This document shows, in pieces, positions 12,557-24,009 of a stretch of 64,000 nt of DNA. Numbering within the stretch: the first letter of the stretch is position 1; each line of letters begins with the position of its first letter. Source of the stretch: Poecilobothrus nobilitatus. Taxonomy: Eukaryota; Arthropoda; Insecta; Diptera; Dolichopodidae. The position numbers and the translations under genes were made by a program. The stretch covers positions 620,001-684,000 of the forward strand of contig OX352773.1 of the NCBI GenBank assembly GCA_947095535.1. The letters run 5' to 3'. Under the pieces are notes generated by a model, which saw only the letters and a list, made by a program, of their open reading frames with translations, had not been told where the DNA came from and made no database searches.

Positions 12557-12626
12557 AAAGAATTGTAGTGAAAAAAATGTCTTAAAACTATCCTTAAATA
12601 TCTATTATGAAGTAATGTAAATTGCA

Positions 12627-12638
12627 AATAAAAATAAA
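12627..12638 (+). promoter_or_regulatory. Polyadenylation signals of the TRPC gene
   Basis: Two abutting AATAAA hexamers (12627-12632 and 12633-12638) lie about 70-80 bp after the TRPC stop codon. That is a plausible distance for a short 3' UTR. AATAAA is common by chance in such AT-rich DNA, so cDNA would be needed to fix the end. Confidence 0.5.
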
Positions 12639-12639
12639 T

Positions 12640-13184
12640 ATCGTAAACCAAATATTTAATCTTGGATAAATTATTTCATATGAAACGATATTGATTGATA
12701 ACTATTTTTATTTTAAAGAACATTTAATGAAAATTAAAAACTAAACAGTTTTTTTGTAATTAAATTAAAATTCTTATATTTCTCTGTACTGTGAATTTAA
12801 ACAGAAACTAGCTTATTTTAAAAGCTATAACATAATTTATAAAATTTTTTTTACAGAATACGGTGATTACGTTTAAATTAATTTCGTTTATTATATAGTT
12901 CTTATCATTATTATTGTCATAAAAAAATGTAAATCTTGAAAGAAGTTATAAAGTAAAAAACATCTTGATTTTACTGGAAAAAATAAATAATCGCAAACTA
13001 TTTTATATTTTAAGAATAGAGTTTTAAATTAAATTTATTTAATAGAGTAGTATAATATAATAACAAGTACTACGAAAATTGGAACATTACCTTATCTTTC
13101 CTCTTCAATATCGTAATGTAATTTAAAATTTTAACAAGAAATTGATTTTTTTCAAAGGAAAAATTTGTTTTTTGATGTATGTGG
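12640..13184. other. AT-rich 3' flank of the TRPC gene
   Basis: No gene, clear repeat or RNA feature was seen. It may include alternative 3' UTR sequence. Confidence 0.45.
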
Positions 13185-13187
13185 ACA

Positions 13188-13330
13188 GGAAATTACACAG
13201 CCTTTCCTGTTCAGGTGTGGCTGTACATGTCGTAAGGGGGAATAATTCTTACGACGTGTGTGGGATTTGAACCAACACTCCCTCGGTGCTTACAGCGTAT
13301 TTTAAACGCTCTTATCCACCGAGGCCCCAA
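13188..13330 (-). mobile_element. tRNA-derived SINE (head and short body)
   Basis: On the - strand the sequence begins near 13330 with a tRNA-like head. An A-box-like TGGATAAGAGCG is followed by a 5-bp anticodon-type stem, AGCGT...ACGCT, around the 7-nt loop TTAAAAT. After a long variable region comes a perfect B box, GGTTCAAATCC. These are the internal promoter parts of an RNA polymerase III gene. A non-tRNA body of ~75 bp follows toward 13188. CCTCGGTG and CACCGAGG form an extra 8-bp inverted pair. The acceptor arm is poor, so this is not a working tRNA gene; a degraded class II tRNA pseudogene is the alternative. Confidence 0.6.
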
Positions 13331-13837
13331 GAAAAATTTTAAATAAGAAAGTCAGAAAAAAAAGCGGGTTTTCGTTTCCAAAAAGCTGTGAAACGTAATA
13401 TGTGTTTGGTTCTAGTTAAAATATTATTTAGCTGCGAGGAAATGGTTTTTCAAGTCATGTTTATTAAGTTTACTAATATTTTTTCGTCTCTTTTGTTCTT
13501 AGGACATATTTTTAATCAATATTTAGTGGTATTTCTTTCGATCACAACGCTTCCACCCTCATATTTTTGCTTCCTTACTTTTGTCTCATCTCATTACTTC
13601 AAAAGTTGTGTCCATATTGTAAATATACACACTTCTCCCGTAAAACTTAAATGGTCTAATATTGTTTCAGTAGACACATCTGTTTCAAAAATTGTTCATT
13701 TATCTATTGTTTGTTCAAATGAAAAGTTTTTATCAAAACAATAGGTGATAAGAAGACCTACTTCTGAAGAAATCTTTTAGATCTTTCAAACCAGTTATTA
13801 CGCACTAATGTGAAACTTATTCCATCTTTATTCCTAA
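13331..13837. other. Stretch without a recognised gene
   Basis: A 118-codon open frame at 13388-13744 has no start context, domain or homology that I recognise, and the opposite strand shows no better reading. It is treated as non-coding. Confidence 0.4.
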
Positions 13838-14020
13838 AATAAAAACGAGGAACAATATAGTTGCTCTTGTCAACTCTTAAATACCAGTACGAACCCGTTA
13901 TTGTATCTATCTCTCTGCTTATAATATTATCTTTCTACTTTTTAATTATTTTAAAATAATTTTGGTGAGATTTATTTTTTTTCTGGAACCATGGTTTATA
14001 CAGGTTGGGCCAACTGATTG
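13838..14020 (+). repeat. Dispersed repeat family R, copy 2
   Basis: It starts AACGAGGAACAATATAGTTG, then GTCAACTCTTAAATACC and AGTACGAACCCGTTATTG. The order and spacing match the copies at 2510, 15335 and 56692, including the downstream TATAATATTAT and AACCATGGTTTATA blocks. It is cut short by the tandem repeat that follows. Confidence 0.6.
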
Positions 14021-14021
14021 T

Positions 14022-14110
14022 AAATGCTTATTAATAATTAATTAAATGCTTATTAATAATTAATTAAATGCTTATTAATAATTAATTAAACGCTTATTAA
14101 TAAATAATTA
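14022..14110. repeat. 22-bp tandem repeat, 4 copies
   Basis: The unit AAATGCTTATTAATAATTAA plus TT starts at 14022, 14044, 14066 and 14088. The first three units are identical; the fourth has one change (AAACGC) and a degenerate end. Confidence 0.85.
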
Positions 14111-14114
14111 ATAA

Positions 14115-15334
14115 TTATTTTCAATTTTCCTTCCATTTTCCTGTTGGCAATTAATGGCTCTTTGTAAAAAATTTTGAACATACATTAACTTTAGGTACAT
14201 TGTCCGATGGCCTTGAAATTTTAAAAAACCATACCTAGTGACGTCACCTATATTTCGTAGAACATGACTTTTGGCGGAAAGGTCATTTAAAGGTTAAATT
14301 GATTTTTTTGAAATGTAGTATTTTACTTAAACCGCTATATTTTCGTCTACGATAGTACAGAGGAACTAACAGCAATTTTTTACAGCATTGTGGGATCCAC
14401 TATTGTCTTTCATAAATATCTTGTTTCATCTTAATCAGTACTACCGTTTCTGAAATACTGGAGTTCAATCGGAAAATTTTGGTGTAAAAAAAATGTCTCC
14501 AAACTTTTTAGAAACCACTATAGTTTATACATTTTCAAAGGCACCATATATTATTTGTATGCCCTTTCCAAAGGTATATAATAAGTATGGTACGGATTGG
14601 TAAATAGTCCCGCTAGAGGATAGAAATGGGAAATTGAAACAACAATTTTAATAAAAAATGCAATTTCATACTTTACATGCTTAAATAAGGGAAAATTATC
14701 TCAAAAATTGTTAGATCTATAAAAGCCGTTGTAGTCCCAAAAACAGGTCTGTAAACAACCAAATTTTCTAAAAGAAAACAAAGACCAAAAAATAAAGAAT
14801 GCTTAAATTTAACTCATTAATTGTTTGCTGTTTTTTCTTCTCTTTTACCTACAAAAAACAAAATCATGTATCACAATTATCAATATCAGTAGCTAGTCTA
14901 ATTCTAGACTTCTAGTTCTAGTAATACACATTACATTTACTTAATATTATTCTTATTTCTTTGCTATCAATTATCATCATTCATCAACCATCAACCATTA
15001 CCGTTCACCCATCTAACCAATCACCAATCAATCAGCAATGGGAGAGAAAAATGAACACATGCATATAAATTATAATAATAATTATAAGGAACAACAAATA
15101 TCAAAAAGAATAAAGAAGAAAAAGAAATAAAAATAAGTACTTAAAAATTTAAAACAATAATTTTCTCTTTGTTTGATACAAAAATCAAATGAATTTGAAT
15201 TAATATTCAATATAAATCCACTAAGATAAGAATGTGATTTTCAAAATCATTATTTTGCCTCATATAAAAGAAATTTCATTATTCAACTACATATTGGTAA
15301 AAAAATTGAAAGTCAATTAAAATTTCATACAAAC
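14115..15334. other. Stretch without a recognised gene
   Basis: No open frame with a family signature was found. A CATCAACCATTACC-type low-complexity patch lies near 14970-15040. The part at 14160-14790 has a more mixed base composition than its surroundings and may be the remains of a DNA transposon, but no end or frame could be defined. Confidence 0.4.
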
Positions 15335-15812
15335 CAGAAAGAATACAGTTGCCTTTGTCAACTCTTAGATACCCGTATGAACCGTTAGTATGTTCACAGC
15401 CTGCCACTCTGCTTACAATATCAATTTTTTAATATTTTAGTATTTTAAATAATTTGGGTGAATTTTATAATTTCTAGAACTATGGGTTGTACATGTATTC
15501 AAACTATATGTTTATACATTCTACAAAAGCAGATTCTAACCTACCACATAACGATTATCAATCCAAAACTTTTTCAAATATTCTATAGTACCATTTAATA
15601 CTAAGCGTTGTTGGCTGTATATTAAATTTACTTAGTACAAAATAGTAAATATAATTTTAAATGTTATATTATATTAATGCGCACATAGTATATTTATATT
15701 GTTATAGGTATATCGCCATACATTGCAATATTTCTTTAAAAATATTTCCATTCATAGAATAATTTCTTATAAGTACAATAAAGTATATATATATATATAT
15801 ATGTATGTAAAT
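15335..15812 (+). repeat. Dispersed repeat family R, copy 3 (host of a LINE insertion)
   Basis: It matches the loop of the foldback element (56692-57105) nearly base for base: GAATACAGTTGCCTTTGTCA, the ATACCCGTA block, AACGATTATCAATCC, CATTTAATACTAAGCG, and the end AAGTACAATAAA...GTATGTAAATACGGC. The match stops at 15812-15813, where the LINE at 15813-17945 begins, so the LINE appears to have inserted into this repeat. An AT dinucleotide run lies at 15785-15802. Confidence 0.7.
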
Positions 15813-15814
15813 AC

Positions 15815-17823
15815 GGCCAGTACGGTTGAACACTCCATTAAATACAAACAATTTACCTTAGCCACCTTCTTAGATATCGAAGGTGCTTTTAACAATGTCA
15901 ACATCCAATCTATTGAAGAAGCTCTAACCCAGGCGGGAACAGAGCAGTTTCTGAAGCATTGGATTATATCCATGCTGAATTCCAGAATAACTCACGCGAA
16001 ATTGGGAAACAGCAGTGTTACTAAATTAGTCAACAGGGGTACACCTCAGGGAGGTGTAATATCACCTTTGCTATGGCTAATGGTTATAAACAAAATTCTA
16101 ATGATACTTGCTGAGGAAGGAATAAAGGTAGTGGCGTATGCGGATGATGTGGTGATACTAGTATCAGGCCAGTTTATATCCGTGATTAGTGAGATCATGA
16201 ATAGAACTCTAAGCAAGGTTCACAACTGGGCCACAAGTTGTGGCCTAGGTGTCAACTCAGAAAAGACTGAAATGGTACTCTTCAAGACAAGATCCAAAAT
16301 ACCTACTTTTGTCCTACCGAAACTCAACAATTATACTTTAAATCTGACTACCAGCGCTAAGTATCTAGGCGTTATTCTAGACTCGAAGCTTTCCTGGAAA
16401 TCTAACATCGAGCATAGAGTTAAGAAGGCTTGTGTTGCTCTCTATGCTTGTAATAAAACCATGGGGAAGAAATGGGGTATGCCTCCAAAGATGGCGCTTT
16501 GGACGTACACAATCCTGTACACAATCGTAATCACACGTACACAATCACAATCCAATTTGGACGTACACAATCGTGGTTCGCCCAATCCTTACCTATGGAT
16601 CGCTGGTGTGGTGGCCAGCGATGAATCGGAAATACAATATAACAAAACTAAATAGAATACAGAGATCGGCATCTGTGGGCATCACAGGAGCACTGCGACC
16701 GTGTCCGTCTGATGCTCTGAATACTATTTTATTTCTTTTACCCCCGGATCTATACATTAAGTATGTCGCAACGTGTAGTGCAGTTCGATTCAGAGAAACT
16801 GGGTGGTTTGCTACTAAACCATATGGGCACGGTAATATTCTGGAGATATTTCCAAGGGACTTTATACCAACCCTGACCGACTACACTATTCCCAAAATAA
16901 ACTCCGGGAGTAATTTAGTCGTAGGATTTCCGTCTAGAGCGGAATGGAAGGGCGGTAATGTGACAAAGCATTTCGATGTCACTATCTTCACCGACGGATC
17001 CAAGATGAAGGAAGGAGTTGGTGCTGGCATTTTCTTGGAGAAACTCAACATTTCAAAATTCTACAAACTCCCCGACACAGCTAACATCTTTCAGGCGGAG
17101 ATACTAGCAGTTAGAGAGGCTGCTCGAATTCTGAACGAAAACAACACACAAATGAGAACGGTCGCCATTTGTATGGACAGTCAATCCACGATCAACGCCA
17201 TTAACGCGAACATCACAACCTCTAAGCTTGTTAGACAGTGCCAAGAGGAAATTGCCCTAACAAGCGAAAGGTTAAACATAACCTTCTTATGGGTGCCTGG
17301 GCATAGGAATATTGAAGGAAATGAAAAAGCTGACGAACTAGCAAAGAAAGGAGCTACTCAGAACACTAACTCCCCGGAAAGTTACCGGAGAGTTAGTTGC
17401 CCAATCAGTACCGTCAAGGAACGGATCCTTTCTTTGTATATAGCGAAATCACAAAATAGGTGGAGCAATCTGAGCAATTGCACCATATCTAGAACATTGT
17501 GGCCCACATACAACAAAAGGAGATCAATCGAGTTGATATCCAAATCCCGCATAGACATAGCCAGACTAGTAGCAATCATCACAGGCCACTGGCCAGTGGG
17601 CACGCATGCGGCCGAATTAGGACTCCCACACAACACCTCATGCAGGAACTGCAAAGAAGCAAACGAAAGTGAGAATCTAGAACACTTTCTTTGCAAATGT
17701 CCGGCCCTAGCTGGAGCCAGACGTCTCTCACTCGGCAAGCCGTTCTTCCACAACCTCAGCGAGCTTTCTAAACACAAAATCAAAGAACTGATCTTGAATC
17801 TAAACCGCTCGGGTTGGATATAA
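15815..17823 (+). pseudogene. LINE ORF2: reverse transcriptase + RNase H, frameshifted
   Basis: RT blocks in order: FLDIEGAFNNV, RGTPQGGVISPLLW, the catalytic VVAYADDVVIL, and the thumb block KYLGVILDSKLSW. A 58-bp insertion (see 16500-16557) shifts the frame. Coding then resumes with VRPILTYGSLVWWP and a complete RNase H domain with the expected acidic and histidine residues (FTDGSKM, QAEILAVREA, MDSQS, WVPGHRNIEGNEKADELAK). The C-terminal CRNCKEAN...HFLCKCP is the Cys/His knuckle usual after RNase H in Loa- and I-type elements. No other stop was seen, so this copy was functional until recently except for its 5' truncation. Confidence 0.88.
16500..16557 (+). repeat. 58-bp TACACAAT-rich insertion that breaks the LINE frame
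   Basis: TGGACGTACACAAT occurs at 16500 and again at 16558, with several GTACACAATC-type partial repeats between. Removing one 58-bp period restores a continuous RT reading frame. The length is not a multiple of three, so it causes the +1 shift. It looks like a local templated or slippage duplication. Confidence 0.75.
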
Positions 17824-17945
17824 AACCGCAAACAATCTAAAAACACGGGTCACATGAGTGCAGTGGTATCAAAATGGCGCAATCTAGTGCTAATTGAGGC
17901 CTTCAAGCAGCATCGTGAAGGTCACCACCATATCTACCCACCTAC

Positions 17946-18838
17946 CTAGATAATCAATGTATAATTTAAAGAGGTCCGGCCCCAAAATAGAACCTTGTAG
18001 TACCCCTTTATATATGCTTTTCTCAGAGCTACAAACATTATTATGTGAACTATTTGTGTTCTATTAAATAGGTAAAATTCTAAAAATTGTATTTGAATTC
18101 TTGAAAAATTAAAGTTGGAAAGTTTCAGCAAAAAGATTTCATGGTCCACGCAATCAAATGCTTTTTTCAAGTCAGGGAAGACACAGCTGGTATATTTTTT
18201 CCTGTCAATACTTGTTGATATGAAATCTGTTAGATTTAGACAAGCAGCTGTGGTGTTAAACTTTGATTGAAAACAAAACTGCTGTTCACTCAAGATATCA
18301 TTAGAGTAAAAAAAATTAGATAATCTATTCTTTATCACAATTTCAAAAATTGCGAGAATAGAAATAGGCCTGTAGTTTGAGCAGTCAGTTTTATTTCCGT
18401 CTTTATAAATAGGAGTGCAGTTTTGAGTTTTTTTGGAGAAATGCCGTTACTAAATGATTTATTAATTAATTTAACAAATATAGGGACTAATCGGTCCGCA
18501 AAACGTTTGATGAATTTCGTAGACCTATGGTCGATTCCTTTTCCTGAGATAATTGGAATTCTGAAGATATGGTACGACTGAATTGGCTTAAATAAACATG
18601 ATCAATAATTATATTAGATATGTTTATTTCCTTTGTTACATTGACAAAGAAATTATTGAAACATTCTGAAATGTCTTTTGGATTATCTAATTATCTAATT
18701 TTAACTTGGTTTTTTGAAACGGGTGTATCAGTATTAAGTATAATCTCCTTATATAAATTCCAAAGTTTTTTTTTATCACTCGGTTATAAAGAGATTTTGT
18801 CCAAGCAATATTGTTTTTTTGCCCTCAGTAACTAATTT
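17946..18838 (-). pseudogene. Non-LTR RT fragment (duplicated LINE, copy 1)
   Basis: On the - strand, RT finger and palm blocks are visible: DFISTSIDRKKYTSCVF, LKKAFDCVDHEIFLLKLSNF, NRTQIVHI, and a KGYYKVLFWG tail that is the frameshifted form of a PQGS-type motif. Upstream residues toward 18838 match the endonuclease-RT linker (NTDTPVSKNQVKI). The segment is nearly identical to 23045-24009, so both come from a segmental copy. The - strand 3' part ends abruptly at 17946 against another LINE. No catalytic YADD is present. Confidence 0.82.
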
Positions 18839-20105
18839 TTAGCACATTTCCAAATAAAATTTTGAAAAAATGTGCTTATTAGTTTCACTCTGTCCGTCCG
18901 TCCGTCCGTCCGTCTGTTTACAAAACTTCTACACCGTTAAAGATAGAGAAAAAAAATTTTAACCATAGGTAGGTCTCATAAAAAAAATAATTTTGTGGAA
19001 CAACTTTTTCATGTAGCCCCCCCCATTACGGAGCTACAGCCCCTCAAACTTTGAAAAAGCCCTATTTTTAAATGCATATATCTTATGTTCTGCTTAAGAT
19101 TTTTTCAATCTGAAAACGTCACTCGACAGGTATTTTTTTTATCTTTGTAAATTTATATCAAAATTATACAAGTTTATTAAATTTAGTATTTAAATTAACC
19201 GTTATGTGAAAACCAAATTTTGCATGATTTTTCTACTTTCATAACTCCGGCACGCTTCTAGATAGAAGCTTGAAATTTTGAGGCAAGAAAGAACTTTTAG
19301 AATTAGTATAAGTTTGCTCAGAAAATTTTTTCGGACCACCCCCTGTTTATGAGCTATTAGGGCTTAAAAATTGAAAATTTGCTATTTTTAAACACCTGTA
19401 CACATTTTACTTCGGCAAGATATAAAAATTAAAGCTACAATAATATATCTTTACGTGTGTTAAAGGTTTATTTTAATTGTAAAGGGTTCCAAAGTTGCAG
19501 CTCTTCAAAATTGCGAAAAAGCCCCATTTTCATATGTATATATCTCGGGCTCTGCGTAATAATTTTACAATCTAAAACCGCCAGAAGATCGAAAATTTTA
19601 TTATCTATATAAAACAATATCAAAATTATGTAATATTTTGTAATTTACTATTTAAATTTACCGTTATGTGAAAACCACATTTTGCATGAAATTTCTTTTT
19701 TCATAACTCCGGCACCCCTTTAGATAGGAACCTGAAATTTTGAGACAAGAAAGAACTTTTAGAATTAGTATAAGTTTCCTCAGAAAATTTTTTTATAACA
19801 CCCCCTCTTTAAGAGTTATTACGCCTCAAAAATTGAAAATTTGCTATTTTTAGACACCTGTAACTTAGGCACCTGTACAAATTTTGCTTCGGCAAGACAT
19901 GAAAATTAAAGGATCAATAATATACTTTTATGTGTGTTAACGGCTTTTCTTAATTGTAAAAGATTGCGGACTTACGGCCCCTCAAAATTTCAAAAATGTC
20001 CTATTTTCACATTTTTTCTTATTACATGAAATTTTCAATTTTCTAAATAGTTTGTATTGAGTTTTGGAAATGTGCGCTTTTAAAAACCGTTGGTTTACAT
20101 TCTAC
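18839..20105. mobile_element. 1.27-kb non-autonomous element with inverted ends; empty site known
   Basis: GCACATTTCCAAA at 18842-18854 is the inverse of TTTGGAAATGTGC at 20063-20075. The duplicated copy of this locus lacks it: the CCCTCAGTAACTAATTTTT that ends at 18840 runs straight into TAACTCTATTTTGAATATG at 24001-24030. The interior holds a CCGT microsatellite (18892-18914) and about two copies of a 462-463-bp unit (for example CCGTTATGTGAAAACCA at 19199 and 19661). Parts resemble the arms of the foldback element at 55338. There is no coding capacity. Confidence 0.8.
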
Positions 20106-21540
20106 CTTGTTTAACTCTATTTTCAATATGAATATAAGTTGTTAATATGAGTATTATTCACGTGTTGCTTCTTATATTTAAAAAAAAGAATCTCTGATTT
20201 TCATAACACATAAAATTTCTTTTTAAAATTTCACTTCAATTTTCGAAATGAACATGTTTAGTGTATCTTGGTTTTAATTGTCGACCATGTACTGTTCTAA
20301 TCGCATTATTAATTTTTATAACATACATAGATTTGCTTATTTTTTTTATTATTGTACCTGCTAAATTTTCATATGATGATCTATAATAAATTTCTTGACC
20401 TTTCTTAAATTGATAAGAACTTGATTTAAAATGTTTACAATTTTCATTTTTATTATTTTAATGTTTTAAAAATGTAATTAATAAACGAGGTGTGTACGAA
20501 AAAATCAAATCTCTTTCTGCGCTACCATCACTTTGTGGGTGATAAGCTGGAGAATATAGGAGTTTTATATTTTTAGCTATACAGAATTCTTCCAGCTGGT
20601 TTGAACTAAACGGTGGTCCGTTGTCAGACACCAATTCTTTTGGTAATCCGAATATTGAGAAGGTTTTGTGAAAGATATTTATGACACTACCTGTGTCATT
20701 ACTTTTCATTAAGAAAATATCTATCCACTTAAAAAAGGTATCCACGAAAATTAAAAAAATTTGTTTTTGGAAATTATAAAAATCAATATGTACTCTTTCA
20801 AATGGGTAATTTGATTTTGACCAACTTGATTATTGAACTAGACCTAACTTATTTCGTAATTTTTGGCAAACGTCACAACTTTTTGCAAATATTTCTACCT
20901 ATATTTAATCACCAAAAGCAACCTCCAGCTATAGCTTTCATTCGTACTACATCTATATGACCATCGTGTAATAAATTGATAATTTTTAATTTTAAAGATC
21001 TAGTACCACAACTCTATTACCTAACAAAATACACCCTTCTTGTAATGAAAATTCATGTTTTCTCAATAAACATTTTTGTAAAAGTGGACTTTTTACTTTC
21101 CTGAGCCACTCTGTTTTAATATAATTATATAATTGAACCAAAAGTTTATCTTTAGAAGTTTATAAATAGATATCTTTAATATTGTTATAGACAAATGACC
21201 TGTAATATTAAAAAAGTTTATAAAATTATTTGAATTTCGGTTGGTTCGTTTAGCGACGGTCTAGACAAGGCATCAGCATTACCCATTAATGCGGTTTTTC
21301 TATAACTACTGTCGTAATTGTATTGGGACAATATGATGGCCCACCTTTGAAGCCTGGTCGCCGTAACTGAATTAATTTTTTTTTCCAAAAATCATTTGTA
21401 AAGGTTAATGATCGCTAAAAATAGTGAATTTTTGCCTGTATATGTATTTATGAAAAAGTTTTACAGAAAATACTATAGCTAAAGTTTCTCCCTCTACTTG
21501 TGGATAGCGTTTTTCTGCATCAGATGCATCATATGAAATA
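20106..21540 (-). pseudogene. Gypsy-type LTR retrotransposon pol fragment, copy 1 (RNase H + integrase)
   Basis: Read on the - strand from 21540 to 20106: an RNase H region (DASDAEKRYPQVEGETLA near 21535-21480, then LQRWAIILSQYNYDS near 21350), the start of the integrase linker, a zinc-binding region (degraded, near 21050-20900), the integrase core (VSDNGPPFSSNQLEEF, SPAYHPQSDGSAE, 20745-20458), and a pol tail with AIRTVHGRQLKPRY near 20300. Many stops and an internal deletion after the core are present. No LTR was identified. A LINE 3' end abuts it at 21540. Confidence 0.8.
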
Positions 21541-24009
21541 GAATATATATTATAATTTTTAATCAACTTTATTCATGTGTTGTTCTTACAAGACTAAAAA
21601 CTTATAACTATATCATTTGTATAACAATTTACAATATGAATTCACAATATGTCAATGTATAACAAAATATCATTTTTAGAATGAGCGAATGTTACCTTCA
21701 TGTATATAACACTCCTTTCACCTTAGATTTAAAATATCGCAAATAGATAGGTATAACATAATTTAACTTTTTTTATTTTTTTTTTTAATTTTCAAAACTA
21801 ATTATTAACAATTTATTATTTTATTCATTTATTATTTTAAAATTTACATTTTTTTATAGGTTTAACTATTCTTTTTGATCTTCGTAGAGTAGGAAAATTC
21901 CAATTATTTTTCTTGGAATCTTGGGATTCTCCTTCCCTTTTGTTTTTTTTTTCTTTATTATCGTATTTTATAATTTAGATTACATTAATTATTATTTTAT
22001 ATAAAGTGTTTATTAATACAAATTTATTTATTTGACCGTAGCCTGAGCTGTCTGGTCTGATAAATTTCATTAAAAATAATATTCATTAAAAATAATAAAG
22101 TTCATTAAAAATTAATATTAAACATAATAAAAAAAATAAAAATAATAATACCTATTATCTATATGTATATATATGAAAAGTTTTTACATTTTTTTGTTTT
22201 ATTTTATTTTTTTTTTTTCTTCTTTTATTTTAAATAAACTAAGACTATAAAGTTAAATTTAATCCACATATGACTACATGTTTAAATAGAATACAACAAC
22301 TAATATAACAGATAACATTCCTTCGCCTTTCCCTTTATTTTCGCACTTTTTTATTTTATTTATTTTCTTTTTTTTTTTTAACTTTCTAACACAAATGCTT
22401 TAATTCGGGTTTTAAACGTAGGTAGATTAGCAATCTGTTTAAGACTTTCCGGTAGTTCATTATACGCTTTTAAACAATTTTATAGCTCATTATTACTTTG
22501 GTTATTTGTACAAAACAATGATAAATAATAGTTCGCTTTGTTATGAATTGTGGTTATGAATGTCAATCAATCTATTCAAGATAAAATTATGCATTATATC
22601 ATTATTTTCAATCTTTAAAGCCAACACAATATAGCTCATATTTACAAATGTTTCATAAACTAATATATTGGGAAGAATATAATAAATTTGTTGGATGTTG
22701 AGTCGGGTACCGATTAATTATCTTTCTGCTTTTTTTATGTAATATGTCTAACTTGTTTAAATAATCTTTGACAGCTCTTCCCCAGATTGGGTTTAGATAA
22801 CAAATGTGAGGTTTTATATAGGAATTGTAGATCGTGTATAGGGCTTTGTTAGATAAAAAGTTTTGCAATCTATGCAGAATAAATATGTATGGCGCTATTC
22901 TTTTTATTACATAATCGATATGATTACTCCAGTTAAGTTTATAATCTAAATTTAAACCTAAATAATTAAAGTTTTTTGACAATTTCAATTTCTTCATTTC
23001 TAAAGAGAGCATACAGCTGTATTTCTCCTTTTAGGGCTAGACGAGTTAGATAATCAATGTATAATTTAAAGAGGTCCTGCCCCAAAATAGAACCTTGTGG
23101 TACCCCTTTATATATGCTTTTCTCAGAGCTACAAACATTATTATGTGGACTATTTGTGTTCTATTAAATAGGTAAAATTCTAAAAATTGTATTTGAATTC
23201 TTGAAAAATTAAAGTTGGAAAGTTTCAGCAAAAAGATTTCATGGTCCACGCAATCAAATGCTTTTTTCAAGTCAGGGAAGACACAGCTGGTATATTTTTT
23301 CCTGTCAATACTTTTTGATATGAAATCTGTTAGATTTAGACAAGCATCTGTGGTGTTAAATTTTGATTGAAAACGAAACTGATGTTCACTCAAGATATCA
23401 TTAGAGTAAAAAAAATTAGATAATCTATTCTTTATCACAATTTCAAAAATTGCGAGAATAGAAATAGGCCTGTAGTTTGAGCAGTCAGTTTTATTTCCGT
23501 CTTTATAGATAGGAGTTATAATTGCAGTTTTGAGTTTTTTTGGAAAAATGCCGTTACTAAATGATTTATTAATTAATTTAACAAATATAGGGACTAATCG
23601 GTTCGCAAAACGTTTCATGAATTTCGTAGACATATTGTCGATTCCTGTAAGTGCTCCAGCATTTAATGAGTTGATATTCTTCGAGATTGGTTGGAGATAA
23701 TTGGAATTCTGAAGATATGGTATGACTGAATTGGCTTAATAAACATGATCAATAATTATATTAGATATGTTTATTTCCTTTGTTACATTGACAAAGAAAT
23801 TATTGAAACATACTGAAATGTCTTTTGGATTATCTATTCTATAAATCATTTTCTCATTCTGGCATAGAATTTTAACTTGGTTTTTTGAAACGGGTGTATC
23901 AGTATTAAGTATAATCTCCTTATATAAATTCCAAAGTTTTTTTTATCACTCAGATATAAAGAGATTTTGTTCGAGCAATATTTTTTTTTTGCCCTCAGTA
24001 ACTAATTTT
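21541..24009 (-). mobile_element. Non-LTR retrotransposon (copy 2) with 3' UTR and gapped RT
   Basis: On the - strand the linker and RT run 24009-23046, the C-terminal RT part runs 23012-22653, and a long AT-rich 3' UTR runs to 21541. The last ~180 bp (21541-21710) are repeated at 42275-42450, which marks the 3' end of the family; the tail is an ATATTATA-type simple repeat, not poly(A). RT blocks include NYRPISILAIFE, LKKAFDCVDHEIF, and in another frame KGVPQGSILGQDLF. The palm is deleted: the frame goes from QLYA directly to EMKKLKLSKNFNYLGLNL, which removes the catalytic DD. The copy is dead. Confidence 0.83.

Larger units (their letters stand above)
15813..17945 (+). mobile_element. Non-LTR retrotransposon with RNase H (Loa/I-type), 5'-truncated
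   Basis: The copy begins inside the RT domain and runs through RT, RNase H, a terminal zinc-knuckle-like region and a 3' UTR of ~120 bp. The start matches the end of repeat family R at 15812, and the end meets an unrelated LINE at 17946. The GC content of its coding part is visibly higher than that of its neighbours, which suggests a different source or a younger age than the AT-rich copies around it. Confidence 0.85.

Noticed and set aside
13270..13330. Functional tRNA gene
   Set aside because: The B box is perfect, but the acceptor stem does not pair and the sequence continues into a SINE-like body.
13388..13744. 118-codon frame
   Set aside because: No family signature, no start context, and low-complexity hydrophobic content; more likely chance in AT-rich DNA.
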